Shown here: piece by piece, positions 16,511 through 25,065 of the stretch | Layout: each line of letters begins with the position of its first letter | Position numbering within the stretch: the stretch's first letter is position 1 | Source: JBDTRY01 sp039931435 | Lineage (GTDB): Bacteria; Acidobacteriota; Thermoanaerobaculia; Gp7-AA8 | Reading direction: 5' to 3' | NCBI GenBank assembly: GCA_039931435.1 | Contig: JBDTRY010000019.1 | Coordinates: 1 to 33,863 of the forward strand | DNA length: 33,863 nt | Program-made: the position numbers and the translations under genes | The notes under the pieces: generated by a model | The model's input: the letters and a program-made list of their open reading frames with translations, nothing else | What the model was told of the DNA's origin: nothing | Databases searched by the model: none

Positions 16511-16825
16511 CTAAGCCACTTCGATTGTGCAGAGCAACGGATACTCGTTGGCTCTGGCCAGGGCTGTGGTTCGGGCCACCTTCATTTCAGCAACTTCCCA
16601 CGTATACGTTCCGGCCACCCCCATGCCTGTAGTGTGGACCAGCAGCATGATGCGCATGGCGTCATCGGAGGAGCGATTAAATACCTGTTCGAGGATGAGG
16701 ACGACGAATTCCATCGTGGTGAAATCGTCATTGTTCAGAAGCACTTTGTAGAGCGGCGGTTCCTTGGCTTCTGGCCTGACAGCAGTGGCCAGTTCCTCGT
16801 CACGTTCGTTTTGAGGTGGCGTCAT
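16511..16825 (-). CDS. clpS: ClpS, N-degron adaptor of ClpA
   Basis: ClpS binds bulky N-terminal residues and delivers N-degron proteins to ClpA. The 104-residue length and motifs fit well. After a flexible N-terminal tail comes YKVLLNNDDFTTMEFVVLILEQVF, with N32, D33 and D34 at the degron pocket. RSSDDAMRIMLLVHTTGMGVAGTYTWEVAEMKV then contains the pocket His64. No Shine-Dalgarno is obvious before the ATG. It lies 25 bp after the DinB-type gene and upstream of clpA and aat on the same strand, so all three parts of the bacterial N-degron route lie together. Confidence 0.95.
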   Translation of the reverse strand: MTPPQNERDEELATAVRPEAKEPPLYKVLLNNDDFTTMEFVVLILEQVFNRSSDDAMRIMLLVHTTGMGVAGTYTWEVAEMKVARTTALARANEYPLLCTIEVA

Positions 16826-16850
16826 CTGAATCGCCAGCGGAGGGCGGCCG

Positions 16851-17375
16851 TCACCAACCCTCTCGCTCTCTCAAGGAGGTGATGTGGGCGACATGATGCC
16901 GGCCGTGCCAGGCGTAGAGCGCCAGCAGCCAGTCCAGCGAAGTCTCGCCGCGCTCCGAGTGCAGAACCTTGCGCTGAAAGTCTGCTTCACTCATGGACCG
17001 GAGCAGGGCAGTGAGGCGTCCGTGCATCGATTCCAGAAGATCCAGCGACACCGCCGGAGGGACCGTTTTTACGTCCGCCAGTTCAGCCCATCGAGCCTCG
17101 TCGTACGGCTTCACCGCCGGCATGTCTTCGGTCAGACCGAGCTTAAAGCGAATGTAGGCATTGAGATGGCTGTCGGGAAGGTGGTGCACTACCTGCCGCA
17201 CTGTCCACCCCTCCGGGCGGTAGGGCCGGTCCCAGCGATCGCCTTCAATCCCGCTCACTGCCTCCCGCAGCCGCGCAGGCGCTTCGTCGATCTCCCTGAT
17301 GAACTTTTGGCGAATCTCGTCCGTGTAGCTTTCCGGAGCTTCGAACTTTCCGATGGGATATCTGAGATCATCCAT
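16851..17375 (-). CDS. YfiT/BstA-like DinB-superfamily metal-binding protein
   Basis: This 174-residue protein matches the YfiT branch of the DinB superfamily (putative metal-dependent hydrolase, or thiol transferase of the BstA type). The start LRYPIGKFEAPESYTDEIRQ and the metal ligands H65 (RQVVHHLPDSHLNAY), H160 and H164 (WHGRHHVAHI) are characteristic. BstA-type enzymes conjugate bacillithiol to electrophiles; whether this organism makes bacillithiol is unknown, so the substrate is open. The ATG at 17375 has AAGGAG about 13 nt and GAAGG about 2 nt upstream. A TTG-type extension upstream was not used. It may be co-transcribed with clpS 25 bp downstream, but a functional link is not evident. 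Confidence 0.85.
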   Translation of the reverse strand: MDDLRYPIGKFEAPESYTDEIRQKFIREIDEAPARLREAVSGIEGDRWDRPYRPEGWTVRQVVHHLPDSHLNAYIRFKLGLTEDMPAVKPYDEARWAELADVKTVPPAVSLDLLESMHGRLTALLRSMSEADFQRKVLHSERGETSLDWLLALYAWHGRHHVAHITSLREREGW

Positions 17376-17507
17376 GACCTTCGCTTCTCCTTGCACTTTG
17401 GCTGAGAATTCTGTGTCGCGGGGCGGATTGCCTGCAAGCAAACTTATGAATACGCGTCTCCTGATTCGAGCCGGCAGGATATCTCGGGGCGTCGAGGCGC
17501 TGCGCGT

Positions 17508-18416
17508 TCACAGTTCCACCCAGCGTAGCTCCTCTGCCACTTCCACGTCGGTAAAATGCTCCATGGCCTCCCGTTGAAGGACGGAAGAATCCGTGTAGCG
17601 AGGACTGATATGTGTCAGGAGCAACTTGCGGGCTCCTGCCTGCGCAGCGACATGGGCCGCGTCCACAGCGGTGGAGTGCCATCGCCGCCCGGCCTCATCC
17701 CGCATGTCTTCCCCGTAAGTCGATTCATGAATGAGGAGGTCCGCGCCTCGGGCGAGTTCGACGGCGGAGTCACAGCGCCGCGTGTCGCAGCAGTAAGTGA
17801 CTCGGCGTCCCGCTCGTACCGGTCCCACCAGGTCGGTTCCGTGAACGGTTCTCCCGTCGCTGAGCGTCACCCTTTCGCCTCGCTTCAGGTGGCCGAACAG
17901 AGGGCCGGTGGTTACGCCGAGAGCGGTGGCACGTCGAGCGTCGAAGGTCCCCGGCCGGTCATCCTCGACGATCGTGTAACCGAGGGTGGGGATGCTGTGT
18001 TCGAGAGCGCTGGCGATGATCCGGAAGCCTTTCCCTTCCAGAATAATCCCCGGCTCGGCCTCGGTCAGGCTCACCGGGTAGGGAAGGTTGAGTTGCGTGG
18101 TTTTGCGAACGCCATCGAGATAAGCACACAGACCGGCTGGGCCGAAGATCGCCAAAGGCTCGCTCCTGTCGTAGAGAGCCATTGTTCCCAGCAGACCTGG
18201 CAGCCCGTAGAGATGATCGCCGTGAAGGTGGGAGATGAGGATCACTCCGCATCCACCTGTTCGCAGCGACGAGCGCATGAGCTGGTACTGTGTGCCTTCG
18301 CCGCAATCGATAAGGATCGTCTCTCCGTCGAGAACGACTGCGGTCGCCGAGACATGCCTCGTGGAAGTCGGGGCACCGGCGCTGATGCCGAGGGGGAGAA
18401 CGCGAATCTGATCCAT
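17508..18416 (-). CDS. rnz: Ribonuclease Z
   Basis: RNase Z is the metallo-beta-lactamase-fold endonuclease that trims tRNA 3' ends. The 302-residue product shows the short-form layout: the core PLGISAGAPTSTRHVSATAVVL, the acidic strand ILIDCGEGTQYQLMRS, the zinc motif SHLHGDH at 62-68, FGPAGL, LEHSIPTLGYTIVE, VTYCCDTRRC, LLIHESTY and the C-terminal LLLTHISPRY. The start at ATG 18416 (MDQIRVLPLG) aligns with E. coli RNase Z. Longer starts, up to 18515, would overlap the divergent glycosylase gene. The two genes share a 76-bp intergenic region that must hold both promoters. Confidence 0.93.
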   Translation of the reverse strand: MDQIRVLPLGISAGAPTSTRHVSATAVVLDGETILIDCGEGTQYQLMRSSLRTGGCGVILISHLHGDHLYGLPGLLGTMALYDRSEPLAIFGPAGLCAYLDGVRKTTQLNLPYPVSLTEAEPGIILEGKGFRIIASALEHSIPTLGYTIVEDDRPGTFDARRATALGVTTGPLFGHLKRGERVTLSDGRTVHGTDLVGPVRAGRRVTYCCDTRRCDSAVELARGADLLIHESTYGEDMRDEAGRRWHSTAVDAAHVAAQAGARKLLLTHISPRYTDSSVLQREAMEHFTDVEVAEELRWVEL

Positions 18417-18492
18417 CTGTCGGAGGCCGTCTTCCCTTCTCCTGCCGCTCTCCTCTTCGGGGCATTGTATTCTCAACATGAAAGGAGCGCCG

Positions 18493-19374
18493 TTGCCCGA
18501 ACTTCCCGACGTCATCGTCTACATCGAAGCGCTGGAAGAGCGCGTTCTCGGCCAGAAGCTCGAGAAGCTTCGTCTGGCCAACCCGTTCGTCCTGCGCACG
18601 GTCGAACCGTCACCCGCCGATTGCGCGGGAAAAACCGTAACCGGGCTTCGACGAATCGGTAAGCGCATCGCCATCGCCCTTGAGGACGACCTTTTCATCG
18701 TCATCCATCTGATGATTGCCGGGCGCTTCCGATGGTTCGACTCCACGGGCGCGAAGATCCCCGGGAAGCTCGGGTTGGCAGCGTTGGACTTCCAGTCCGG
18801 CACACTCATCCTCACGGAGGCGGGCTCGAAGCGGCGTGCATCGATCTCAATAGTCAAAGGGGAAAGCGCTCTCAAGGAAATCGACAGAGGCGGCCTGGAA
18901 GTTTTAGAAGCATCACGCGACGAATTCGCGGCGACCCTCCGCCGCGAAAACCGGACGTTGAAGCGCGGACTGAGCGACCCCACCATCCTCAGCGGAATCG
19001 GGAACGCATACTCGGACGAAATTCTTCATCGGGCCAGGCTCTCACCTCTGGCATTGACCGGAAAGCTCTCTGATGCGGAAATGCAACGTCTGTTCGAAGC
19101 CACCAAATCGACGCTACTGGATTGGGTCGAGCGATTGCGTAGATTGCGGGCGGGAGGCTTTCCGGAGAAGGTCACGGCGTTCCGGGAGGGGATGGCGGTT
19201 CACGGGCGATTCGGACAACCCTGTCCGTATTGCGGTGCTCCGGTGCAGCGCATCGTCTACGCCGACAACGAGACGAACTACTGCGCGAAGTGCCAGACGG
19301 GGGGCAAACGACTGGCGGATCGTGCCTTGTCGCGGCTTCTCGGGAGCGACTGGCCACGTGTTCTGGAAGAATGA
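18493..19374 (+). CDS. Fpg/Nei-family DNA glycosylase (formamidopyrimidine-DNA glycosylase)
   Basis: Fpg/Nei enzymes excise oxidised bases using the N-terminal Pro exposed after Met removal. The start is therefore set at TTG 18493, giving M-PELPDV, with AAAGGAG 5 nt upstream. The ATG at 18478 would bury this Pro behind five residues. Other family features are K57 (RRIGKR), HLMIAGRFRW, the helix-two-turn-helix GIGNAYSDEILHRARLSP and a C-terminal zinc finger (CPYC, then CAKC, with QTGGK after it). The 293-residue length is normal. The sequence is divergent from E. coli MutM, so MutM- versus Nei-like specificity is left open. It is divergent from rnz, and TATTCT (18468-18473) is a possible -10. 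Confidence 0.88.
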   Translation: MPELPDVIVYIEALEERVLGQKLEKLRLANPFVLRTVEPSPADCAGKTVTGLRRIGKRIAIALEDDLFIVIHLMIAGRFRWFDSTGAKIPGKLGLAALDFQSGTLILTEAGSKRRASISIVKGESALKEIDRGGLEVLEASRDEFAATLRRENRTLKRGLSDPTILSGIGNAYSDEILHRARLSPLALTGKLSDAEMQRLFEATKSTLLDWVERLRRLRAGGFPEKVTAFREGMAVHGRFGQPCPYCGAPVQRIVYADNETNYCAKCQTGGKRLADRALSRLLGSDWPRVLEE

Positions 19375-19485
19375 CCCGCCGCTGCCCGTCATACGATATC
19401 GTTCCGCATGAAAGTACTTGGGGTCGTTTTTTTCGCCATGGTTAGAATTCCGGCAGCCACTCATCAGACGTTCTGCGAGGCCCGA

Positions 19486-21147
19486 ATGCGATTGGTCGTT
19501 TGTTCAATTGTGGCGATCTTTTCCGTGGCCGGACCGCTTCTCAGTCAGACGGCAGGAGCGCGATCGATCACTGCGCAGGCTCTTGATTCGCACATCCAGT
19601 TTCTGGCTTCGGACCTCCTCGAGGGCCGGGGTACGGGCACGCGGGGCTTCGATCTGGCGGCTCAGTATGTTTCGACGGAGCTGGCCTCGTATGGACTCTC
19701 ACCGGCCGGAACGGACGGTGGCTGGTTTCAAACGGTATCGTTCCGCAAGGCAGTGCTTCAACCGGCAACGAGTGGTCTGACTCTGACGCGAAAGGGAACC
19801 TCGCAACCGCTGAAGTATGGGGACGAGGTCCTCATCGCTGCCGACTATAAGCGTACGAAGACCGAAGTTTCCGCAGCGGTGGTCTTCGTCGGATTCGGCA
19901 TCAGCGCCCCTGATCAGAACTACGACGATTACTTGACGGTCGATGTGAAAGGAAAGGTTGTAGCCATGCTCGGTGGAGCGCCCCCGTCGTTCCCCTCGAC
20001 GGAGCGCGCCTACTACTCCTCGGGTGCCACGAAAAGCGACAATGCCGCCGCTCATGGTGCGCTGGGCATCATCAACATCGCCACTCCTCCGGAGATGGTC
20101 CGTTCGCCGTGGGAGCGTCGGGTGCGGGGAGCGAAGGCCGGAGGCATGCATTGGGTAGGCGCAGACGGCGCCCCTGGCAATGGACGGGATGAAATCAAAG
20201 TTTCCGCCTTGATCACCGCGGACGCCGCGAAAAAGCTCTTCGCCGGGTCTTCACACTCGGCAGAGTCCGTTTTTGATGCAGCTTTGCATGGAGCGCCCGG
20301 GTCGTTCCCCCTGCAGTGCACCGCTGCATTGAGGCAGTCCAGCGTCCATGAAGATGCCAGGAGCGAGAACGTTGCCGGCATGATCCGGGGATCGGATCCC
20401 AAGCTCCGGGATCAGTATCTGGTTTACTCCGCGCATCTCGATCACCTGGGGATCTCGGAGCCGGTCAAGGGCGACTCTATCAACAACGGCGCGTACGACA
20501 ACGGGTCCGGAGTCGCCGTGCTTCTGGAACTGGCCCGGGCTTTCGCCTCGCTTACTCAGCCTCCGAAGCGATCGATCATTTTTCTGGCGGTTACCGGTGA
20601 GGAGAAGGGGTTGCAGGGATCGGACTATTTCGCCCGATTCCCTACCGTGCCGAAATCTTCGATCGTGGCCGACATCAATATGGATATGTTCCTGATGCTT
20701 TACCCGTTTTCCGACGCCGTTCCGTTTGGAGGAGAGCATTCGACTCTGGGCGAAGCGGTGCAGCGCGCGGCGAGCGTCATGGGATTGGAGGTCAGCCCGG
20801 ATCCCGCACCCGAGGAAGTGCGCTTCGTGCGAAGCGATCAGTACTCTTTCGTGAAACAGGGCATTCCCGCCGTGAAGATCAATCCCGGTTTTAAAACGGG
20901 GAATCCGGACATTGACGGCGAAAAGCTCACCAGGGACTGGCTGCACAACATCTACCACACGCCACAGGACAACCCCGATCAGAAAATGGATCTTGAGTCC
21001 GGCGTGAAGTTCGCAAAGTTGAATTTCCTGATCGGGATGGACGTGGCCAATACGATCGAGCGTCCGGCGTGGAAACCTGGCAGTTTCCTCGGACGGAAAT
21101 TCGGCTCGTCCCACAAAACGGAGAAAACGGCGAACACTGCACAGTGA
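19486..21147 (+). CDS. Secreted M28-family aminopeptidase with PA domain
   Basis: The 553-residue product starts with a signal peptide (MRLVVCSIVAIFSVAGPLLSQ). A PA-type insert lies roughly at 110-210 (AAVVFVGFGISAPDQNYDDYLTVDVKGKVVAML, then AAHGALGIINI). The M28 co-catalytic zinc domain follows, with ligands in SAHLDHLG, AYDNGSG, TGEEKGLQGSDYF, NMDM and IYHTPQD. This is a complete set for a two-zinc exopeptidase acting on peptides outside the cytoplasm. An in-frame ATG at 19408 would add 26 residues. TACGAT 10 nt before it suggests transcription starts there, but the signal peptide begins directly at 19486, which has a GAGG nearby, so the shorter form is preferred. It begins 111 bp after the glycosylase gene. 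Confidence 0.9.
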   Translation: MRLVVCSIVAIFSVAGPLLSQTAGARSITAQALDSHIQFLASDLLEGRGTGTRGFDLAAQYVSTELASYGLSPAGTDGGWFQTVSFRKAVLQPATSGLTLTRKGTSQPLKYGDEVLIAADYKRTKTEVSAAVVFVGFGISAPDQNYDDYLTVDVKGKVVAMLGGAPPSFPSTERAYYSSGATKSDNAAAHGALGIINIATPPEMVRSPWERRVRGAKAGGMHWVGADGAPGNGRDEIKVSALITADAAKKLFAGSSHSAESVFDAALHGAPGSFPLQCTAALRQSSVHEDARSENVAGMIRGSDPKLRDQYLVYSAHLDHLGISEPVKGDSINNGAYDNGSGVAVLLELARAFASLTQPPKRSIIFLAVTGEEKGLQGSDYFARFPTVPKSSIVADINMDMFLMLYPFSDAVPFGGEHSTLGEAVQRAASVMGLEVSPDPAPEEVRFVRSDQYSFVKQGIPAVKINPGFKTGNPDIDGEKLTRDWLHNIYHTPQDNPDQKMDLESGVKFAKLNFLIGMDVANTIERPAWKPGSFLGRKFGSSHKTEKTANTAQ

Positions 21148-21229
21148 AGAAGAGCCGGAGGTTCGGACGCTTCGTAGCCAACGGGGATTAGCTGTGATAA
21201 GCATAGGCAACACCTTGAGGAGGTAGTCC

Positions 21230-23359
21230 ATGTCGGATTCACACGTCGATTCGGATGCCGCGCATACCGGAAATCAGGCCGCCAGTGCCATCCGCGAGAC
21301 CGAGGAGAGTAATAAACCTCGCAGCCCGAAGGAGGAACTGGAGGAGCTGTGCGTCAACACTATCCGCTTCCTCGCTGTCGACGCCGTGGAAAAGGCCGAC
21401 TCCGGACATCCGGGAACTCCCATGGGAATGGCCGACATGGCCTTTGTACTCTGGACCGAATTTCTGCACCACGATCCCTCCGACCCGCACTGGAAGAACC
21501 GCGACCGATTCATTCTCTCCGCGGGTCATGCTTCGATGCTTCTCTACTCACTGCTTCATCTGACCGGATACAAGCAGATGACGCTCGAGCAACTCAAGCA
21601 GTTCCGGCAATGGGGTTCGCGAACCGCCGGTCATCCGGAATACGGCCACGCCGACGGAATCGAAGTCACAACCGGACCCCTGGGGCAGGGATTCGCTAAC
21701 GGCGTGGGTATGGGGCTCGCGGCGAAGATGATGGCGGCACGTTTCAATACTGCAGACTTCAGCCCGGTCGACCATTACATCTACGCGTTCTGCTCGGACG
21801 GCGATCTCATGGAAGGCATCAGCGCCGAAGCTGCTTCCCTGGCCGGGCACCTCGGGCTGGGTAATCTCATCTACTTCTACGACAACAACCACATCACCAT
21901 TGAAGGGGCGACGCGGCTGGCGTTTTCAGAAGAGGTGAAGAAACGCTTCGCTGCGTGCGGCTGGCACGTGCAGTCCATCGATGGCCACGACCGCGACCAG
22001 GTGAGAAAGGCCATCAGGAAGGCGCAGAAGGTCACCGACAAACCCTCCATCATCGTGGCTACGACAGTGATCGGATGGGGCAGCCCGAAGATGCACGGAA
22101 CTGCAGCAGCTCATGGGGCACCCCTGGGCGAGGATGAGGTTCTGGCGACCAAGAAAGCGCTTGGCTGGCCACTGGAGCCCACGTTCCTCGTGCCCGACCA
22201 GGTCCAGGCCGAGTACACCAGAAGGACGAAGAAGCTTTCCCGCTCGCATAAGAAATGGGACAAGGCCCTCGCCGCCTGGCGAGAAGCGAATGAAGGCCTG
22301 GCCGCGGAGTGGGACCGCTACTGGAATCACGACGTGCCGGAGGATCTGGCCCAACAGCTTCTCGATGCGGCGAGGGTCGAGAAGGCGACGGCTACCCGGC
22401 AGATCTCCGGACAGGTGATCCAGAAGATGGCGGAACTGATTCCCTATGTCGTCGGTGGTGCCGCCGATCTTTCGCCCTCCACGAATACGATCATCAAAGC
22501 AGCCGGCAGCATTGAGCGTCCGAAGGGTGACGATGAACCGCCTTCATTCGAAATGTTCAAAGGACGCAATCTGCACTTCGGAATCCGCGAGCACGCCATG
22601 GGGGCGATGATCAACGGCATGACGCTATACGGATCGTGGCGCGCCTACGGAGCGACGTTCCTGATCTTCTCCGACTACATGCGCCCCAGCGTTCGCCTGG
22701 CCGCGCTGATGAATATCCCCTCGATTTTCGTCTACACCCACGACTCCGTCTTTCTGGGGGAGGATGGACCGACCCATCAACCGATCGAACATCTCTGGGC
22801 TCTCCGGATGATTCCGAACATGACTCTCTTCCGTCCCGCCGACAGTGCGGAAGTAGCGATGGCCTGGACGTATGCGGTGGCGAAGAATGAGGGCCCGACG
22901 TTGATCATCCTCACCCGGCAGAAGCTCGAGCCTATCCAGCACGACTCGTTCGACCCGACCGATATCTGGAAGGGCGCCTACGTGCTCGACCGTTTCGCGG
23001 AAGGAGAGATCACCCTCATCGCCAGCGGATCGGAACTCCCGCTTGCGGTGAAAACGGCGGAAGTCCTCGCCGGCCGTGGACTGAAGGCGCGCGTCGCTTC
23101 CGCTGTCTGTCTGAACCTTTTCGATCAACAGGACAGCGCTTATCAGGATGAGGTTCTGGGGACGGATCGCAGCGCCATCGTGGCCATCGAAGCCGGACGT
23201 TCTGATGGCTGGTACAAGTACGTGAACCACGACGCGCTGGTGATCGGAATCGATCGCTTCGGCGCCTCTGCCCCTGCGGAAGCGATCGCCGAACATCTGG
23301 GCTTTACTCCCGAGAAGATTGCGGAGAAGGTCCTGGCGTGGCGGCCATCGGGCCTGTAG
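21230..23359 (+). CDS. tkt: Transketolase
   Basis: Transketolase is the thiamine-diphosphate enzyme of the non-oxidative pentose phosphate pathway. The 709 residues include the N-terminal module (FLAVDAVEKADSGHPGTPMGMADMAF, LSAGHASMLLYSLLHLTGY, TTGPLGQGFANGVGMGLA). The ThDP/metal motif is SDGDLMEGISAEAASLAGHLGLGNLIYFYDNN. The pyrimidine module (FGIREHAMGAMINGMTLYGSWRAYGATFLIFSDYMRPSVRLAALM, HDSVFLGEDGPTHQPIEHLWALR) and the C-terminal domain follow. A hydrophilic extension of about 40 residues precedes the catalytic core. The ATG at 21230 has a strong GAGGAGG site 7 nt upstream. It is a housekeeping gene with no obvious functional tie to its neighbours. Confidence 0.96.
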   Translation: MSDSHVDSDAAHTGNQAASAIRETEESNKPRSPKEELEELCVNTIRFLAVDAVEKADSGHPGTPMGMADMAFVLWTEFLHHDPSDPHWKNRDRFILSAGHASMLLYSLLHLTGYKQMTLEQLKQFRQWGSRTAGHPEYGHADGIEVTTGPLGQGFANGVGMGLAAKMMAARFNTADFSPVDHYIYAFCSDGDLMEGISAEAASLAGHLGLGNLIYFYDNNHITIEGATRLAFSEEVKKRFAACGWHVQSIDGHDRDQVRKAIRKAQKVTDKPSIIVATTVIGWGSPKMHGTAAAHGAPLGEDEVLATKKALGWPLEPTFLVPDQVQAEYTRRTKKLSRSHKKWDKALAAWREANEGLAAEWDRYWNHDVPEDLAQQLLDAARVEKATATRQISGQVIQKMAELIPYVVGGAADLSPSTNTIIKAAGSIERPKGDDEPPSFEMFKGRNLHFGIREHAMGAMINGMTLYGSWRAYGATFLIFSDYMRPSVRLAALMNIPSIFVYTHDSVFLGEDGPTHQPIEHLWALRMIPNMTLFRPADSAEVAMAWTYAVAKNEGPTLIILTRQKLEPIQHDSFDPTDIWKGAYVLDRFAEGEITLIASGSELPLAVKTAEVLAGRGLKARVASAVCLNLFDQQDSAYQDEVLGTDRSAIVAIEAGRSDGWYKYVNHDALVIGIDRFGASAPAEAIAEHLGFTPEKIAEKVLAWRPSGL

Positions 23360-23662
23360 TGAAGTTCAATGTCGCGGTGTTTTTACGGGATGTGGAGAAC
23401 TTGTCATCCTGATGGAGCGCGGCGACCGAAGGATCTCGTCAACGAGAATCGTGCCCTCATCACGGTGGCAACCCGGAAGGTAGAAGAGATCCTTCGCTCG
23501 ACGCTTCAGGATGACAGACCATCGTAATCGTGTCATTTCCAGAACACCGGAGCCTGCGCCGTTTTCCCGCTCAGGATGGCAGGCTTCGCACGACGCGCCT
23601 TATGAAACGCCCATACGAACCCTCCAACATGCCATCCCGAGCGAGCGAAGCGAGGAGAGATC
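23360..23662. repeat. 303-bp gap with two palindromic repeat copies (23403-23515 and 23573-23662)
   Basis: Copy one starts with GTCATCCTGA at 23403, followed by GAAGGATCTCG, and ends with GAGATCCTTCGCTCG and TCAGGATGAC at 23515, so the outer arms pair. Copy two has GGATGGCA at 23573-23580 and a right arm GCCATCCCGAGCGAGCGAAG at 23631-23650 that runs on through CGAGGAGAGATC directly to the GTG start of the next gene. Neither holds a credible gene. Other copies of the family are in the clpS-clpA gap and at 32384-32593. Confidence 0.75.
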
Positions 23663-24604
23663 GTGAAACGAATTGTCATGCTGCCGTTCCTGCTGCTCGC
23701 CTCTACTCAGGCCTTCGCCTCTTACCTGGATTTCACGGCGCTTCCCGTGGATTCACAGCTCACGCAGAAACTTCAGGAGATCGCGAAGGCGTCGCTGCAG
23801 GAACCCGCAGCGGCGAAACTGACGCCGGATAACTTCTCGATCACCGTCATCGACCTCGACAGTGAAGGCGGACCGGAACGCGCCAGCGTCAACGGTGATC
23901 AGACCTATCATCCGGCCAGCGTGGTCAAGCTCTTCTTTCTCATCGCCGCCCATGAGCGCATGAGAGCAGGCAAGCTGGTGATGTCCTCCGAGTTACAGCG
24001 CGCACTTACCGACATGATCGTCGAGTCCAACAACGACGCTACTTCGTACGTGGTGGACGCGGTAACCGGCACCGCCAGCGGGCCGGAGCTGTCAGGCCGT
24101 GCCTGGCATACGTTTGAGCGCAAACGAAACTGGCTGAACGGCTACTATGCCGATCTCGGATACGACGTCAGCGTAAACGGAAAGGCGTTCTGCGAAGGGC
24201 CGTATGGGCGGGACAAGCAGCTCCTGGGCGAGAAACGTGAGCATCGCAATCGAATCACCAGCCGGGCCGTCGCTGCTCTCATGGACGACATCGTCGAGGG
24301 GCGTGCTGCCGCTCCCGCGGCCACCGCGTCCATGCTCGGGCTGATGCATCGCAATCCCAGCGCCGCGGCCACGCCCGGCGAAAATCAGGTGAAAGGCTTC
24401 GGAGGAGAGGGCCTGCCTCCTGGATCGGAGCAATGGTCGAAGGCCGGCTGGACATCCGAGGTGAGGCATGACGCCATGTATGTGAAGCTGCCGAACGGCC
24501 ATCGCTACATTGCCGTCATGCTCACCAGGGGCCTGGATGCGGAAAACGAGCAGCTGCTGCCGGTCGTTTCGAAGTTGATCGCCGCGCTCTTCACTGAACG
24601 CTGA
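23663..24604 (+). CDS. Class A beta-lactamase-like serine hydrolase, exported
   Basis: This 313-residue protein has a signal peptide (MKRIVMLPFLLLASTQAFA) and penicillin-recognising enzyme motifs. SVVK at 86-89 supplies the SxxK nucleophile, SNN at 122-124 matches the SDN-type motif, and KAG at 260-262 stands in for KTG. The class A Glu166 region is not clearly recognisable, so beta-lactam hydrolysis is not assured; peptidoglycan-related or esterase activity is possible. The start is GTG at 23663, with AGGAG about 7 nt upstream. That site lies within the right arm of a palindromic repeat, so the repeat supplies the ribosome-binding site. The BlaI/M56 pair is 20 kb away and there is no evidence that it controls this gene. 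Confidence 0.85.
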   Translation: MKRIVMLPFLLLASTQAFASYLDFTALPVDSQLTQKLQEIAKASLQEPAAAKLTPDNFSITVIDLDSEGGPERASVNGDQTYHPASVVKLFFLIAAHERMRAGKLVMSSELQRALTDMIVESNNDATSYVVDAVTGTASGPELSGRAWHTFERKRNWLNGYYADLGYDVSVNGKAFCEGPYGRDKQLLGEKREHRNRITSRAVAALMDDIVEGRAAAPAATASMLGLMHRNPSAAATPGENQVKGFGGEGLPPGSEQWSKAGWTSEVRHDAMYVKLPNGHRYIAVMLTRGLDAENEQLLPVVSKLIAALFTER

Positions 24605-24633
24605 ACGTCAGATCGGAGCGGCGGCGTTTCACC

Positions 24634-25065
24634 TTAGTGGCAGCTGTCCGAGGTTACGGCAACTGAGACTGAAGCGATCGTCGTCGATCGTCTGTTGAGC
24701 TTCTCATCAGTAACATCCTGTAGAAAGAACGTCAGATCGTTCAGCACCCATTTCCCTGTTGCCGCTTCGCCGGCGGTACCAGACGAGAATGTCTTTCCGG
24801 AAGGAGAGCCGACGCGGACCTCCACGTCTCGATGGTCCTTCGTCGACCAGGAAATGGTGGTGGTACCAAGTTCGGATCCGTCGCAGACCACCACAGGATT
24901 CGGTGCGGCCGTAATGAAGTTGTCGGGTCGGACCGGCTTTCCATCTGGCAGGACGGGTCCATCTGACAGGAGTGCCCGAAAGGCAACAGTATCGGTCGGA
25001 GTTGGCTCCGCGCTGCACGCGGCGACGGTGAGGAGCAAGAAAGAGAGCATGACCTTGCGCCTCAC
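24634..25065 (-). CDS. Small lipoprotein with Ig-like C-terminal domain
   Basis: This 143-residue product starts at GTG 25065, which overlaps the stop of the upstream membrane-protein gene as GTGA; a GAGGA lies 6 nt before it. The N-terminus (RRKVMLSFLLLTVAAC) is a lipoprotein signal with lipobox VAAC and Cys17. The remainder contains a beta-rich stretch (NPVVVCDGSELGTTTISWST, DVEVRVGSPSGKTFSSG, GKWVLNDLTFFLQDVT, ASVSVAVTSDSCH). It resembles Ig-like modules often found at the end of secreted proteins in soil bacteria. Its function is not recognised. Coupled translation suggests it works with the membrane protein. A longer reading to 25308 was rejected because it merely overlaps the neighbour. 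Confidence 0.75.
   Translation of the reverse strand: MRRKVMLSFLLLTVAACSAEPTPTDTVAFRALLSDGPVLPDGKPVRPDNFITAAPNPVVVCDGSELGTTTISWSTKDHRDVEVRVGSPSGKTFSSGTAGEAATGKWVLNDLTFFLQDVTDEKLNRRSTTIASVSVAVTSDSCH

Noticed and set aside
17556..18662. Plus-strand frame of 368 codons over rnz
   Set aside because: Antisense to RNase Z, whose motifs are complete; no domain in the plus-strand translation.
20251..21231. Minus-strand frame of 326 codons
   Set aside because: Antisense to the M28 peptidase catalytic domain.
23403..23515. Considered a CRISPR or terminator
   Set aside because: Only paired inverted arms are present, with no regular direct repeats or spacers, and the same family occurs in other gaps not tied to gene ends.
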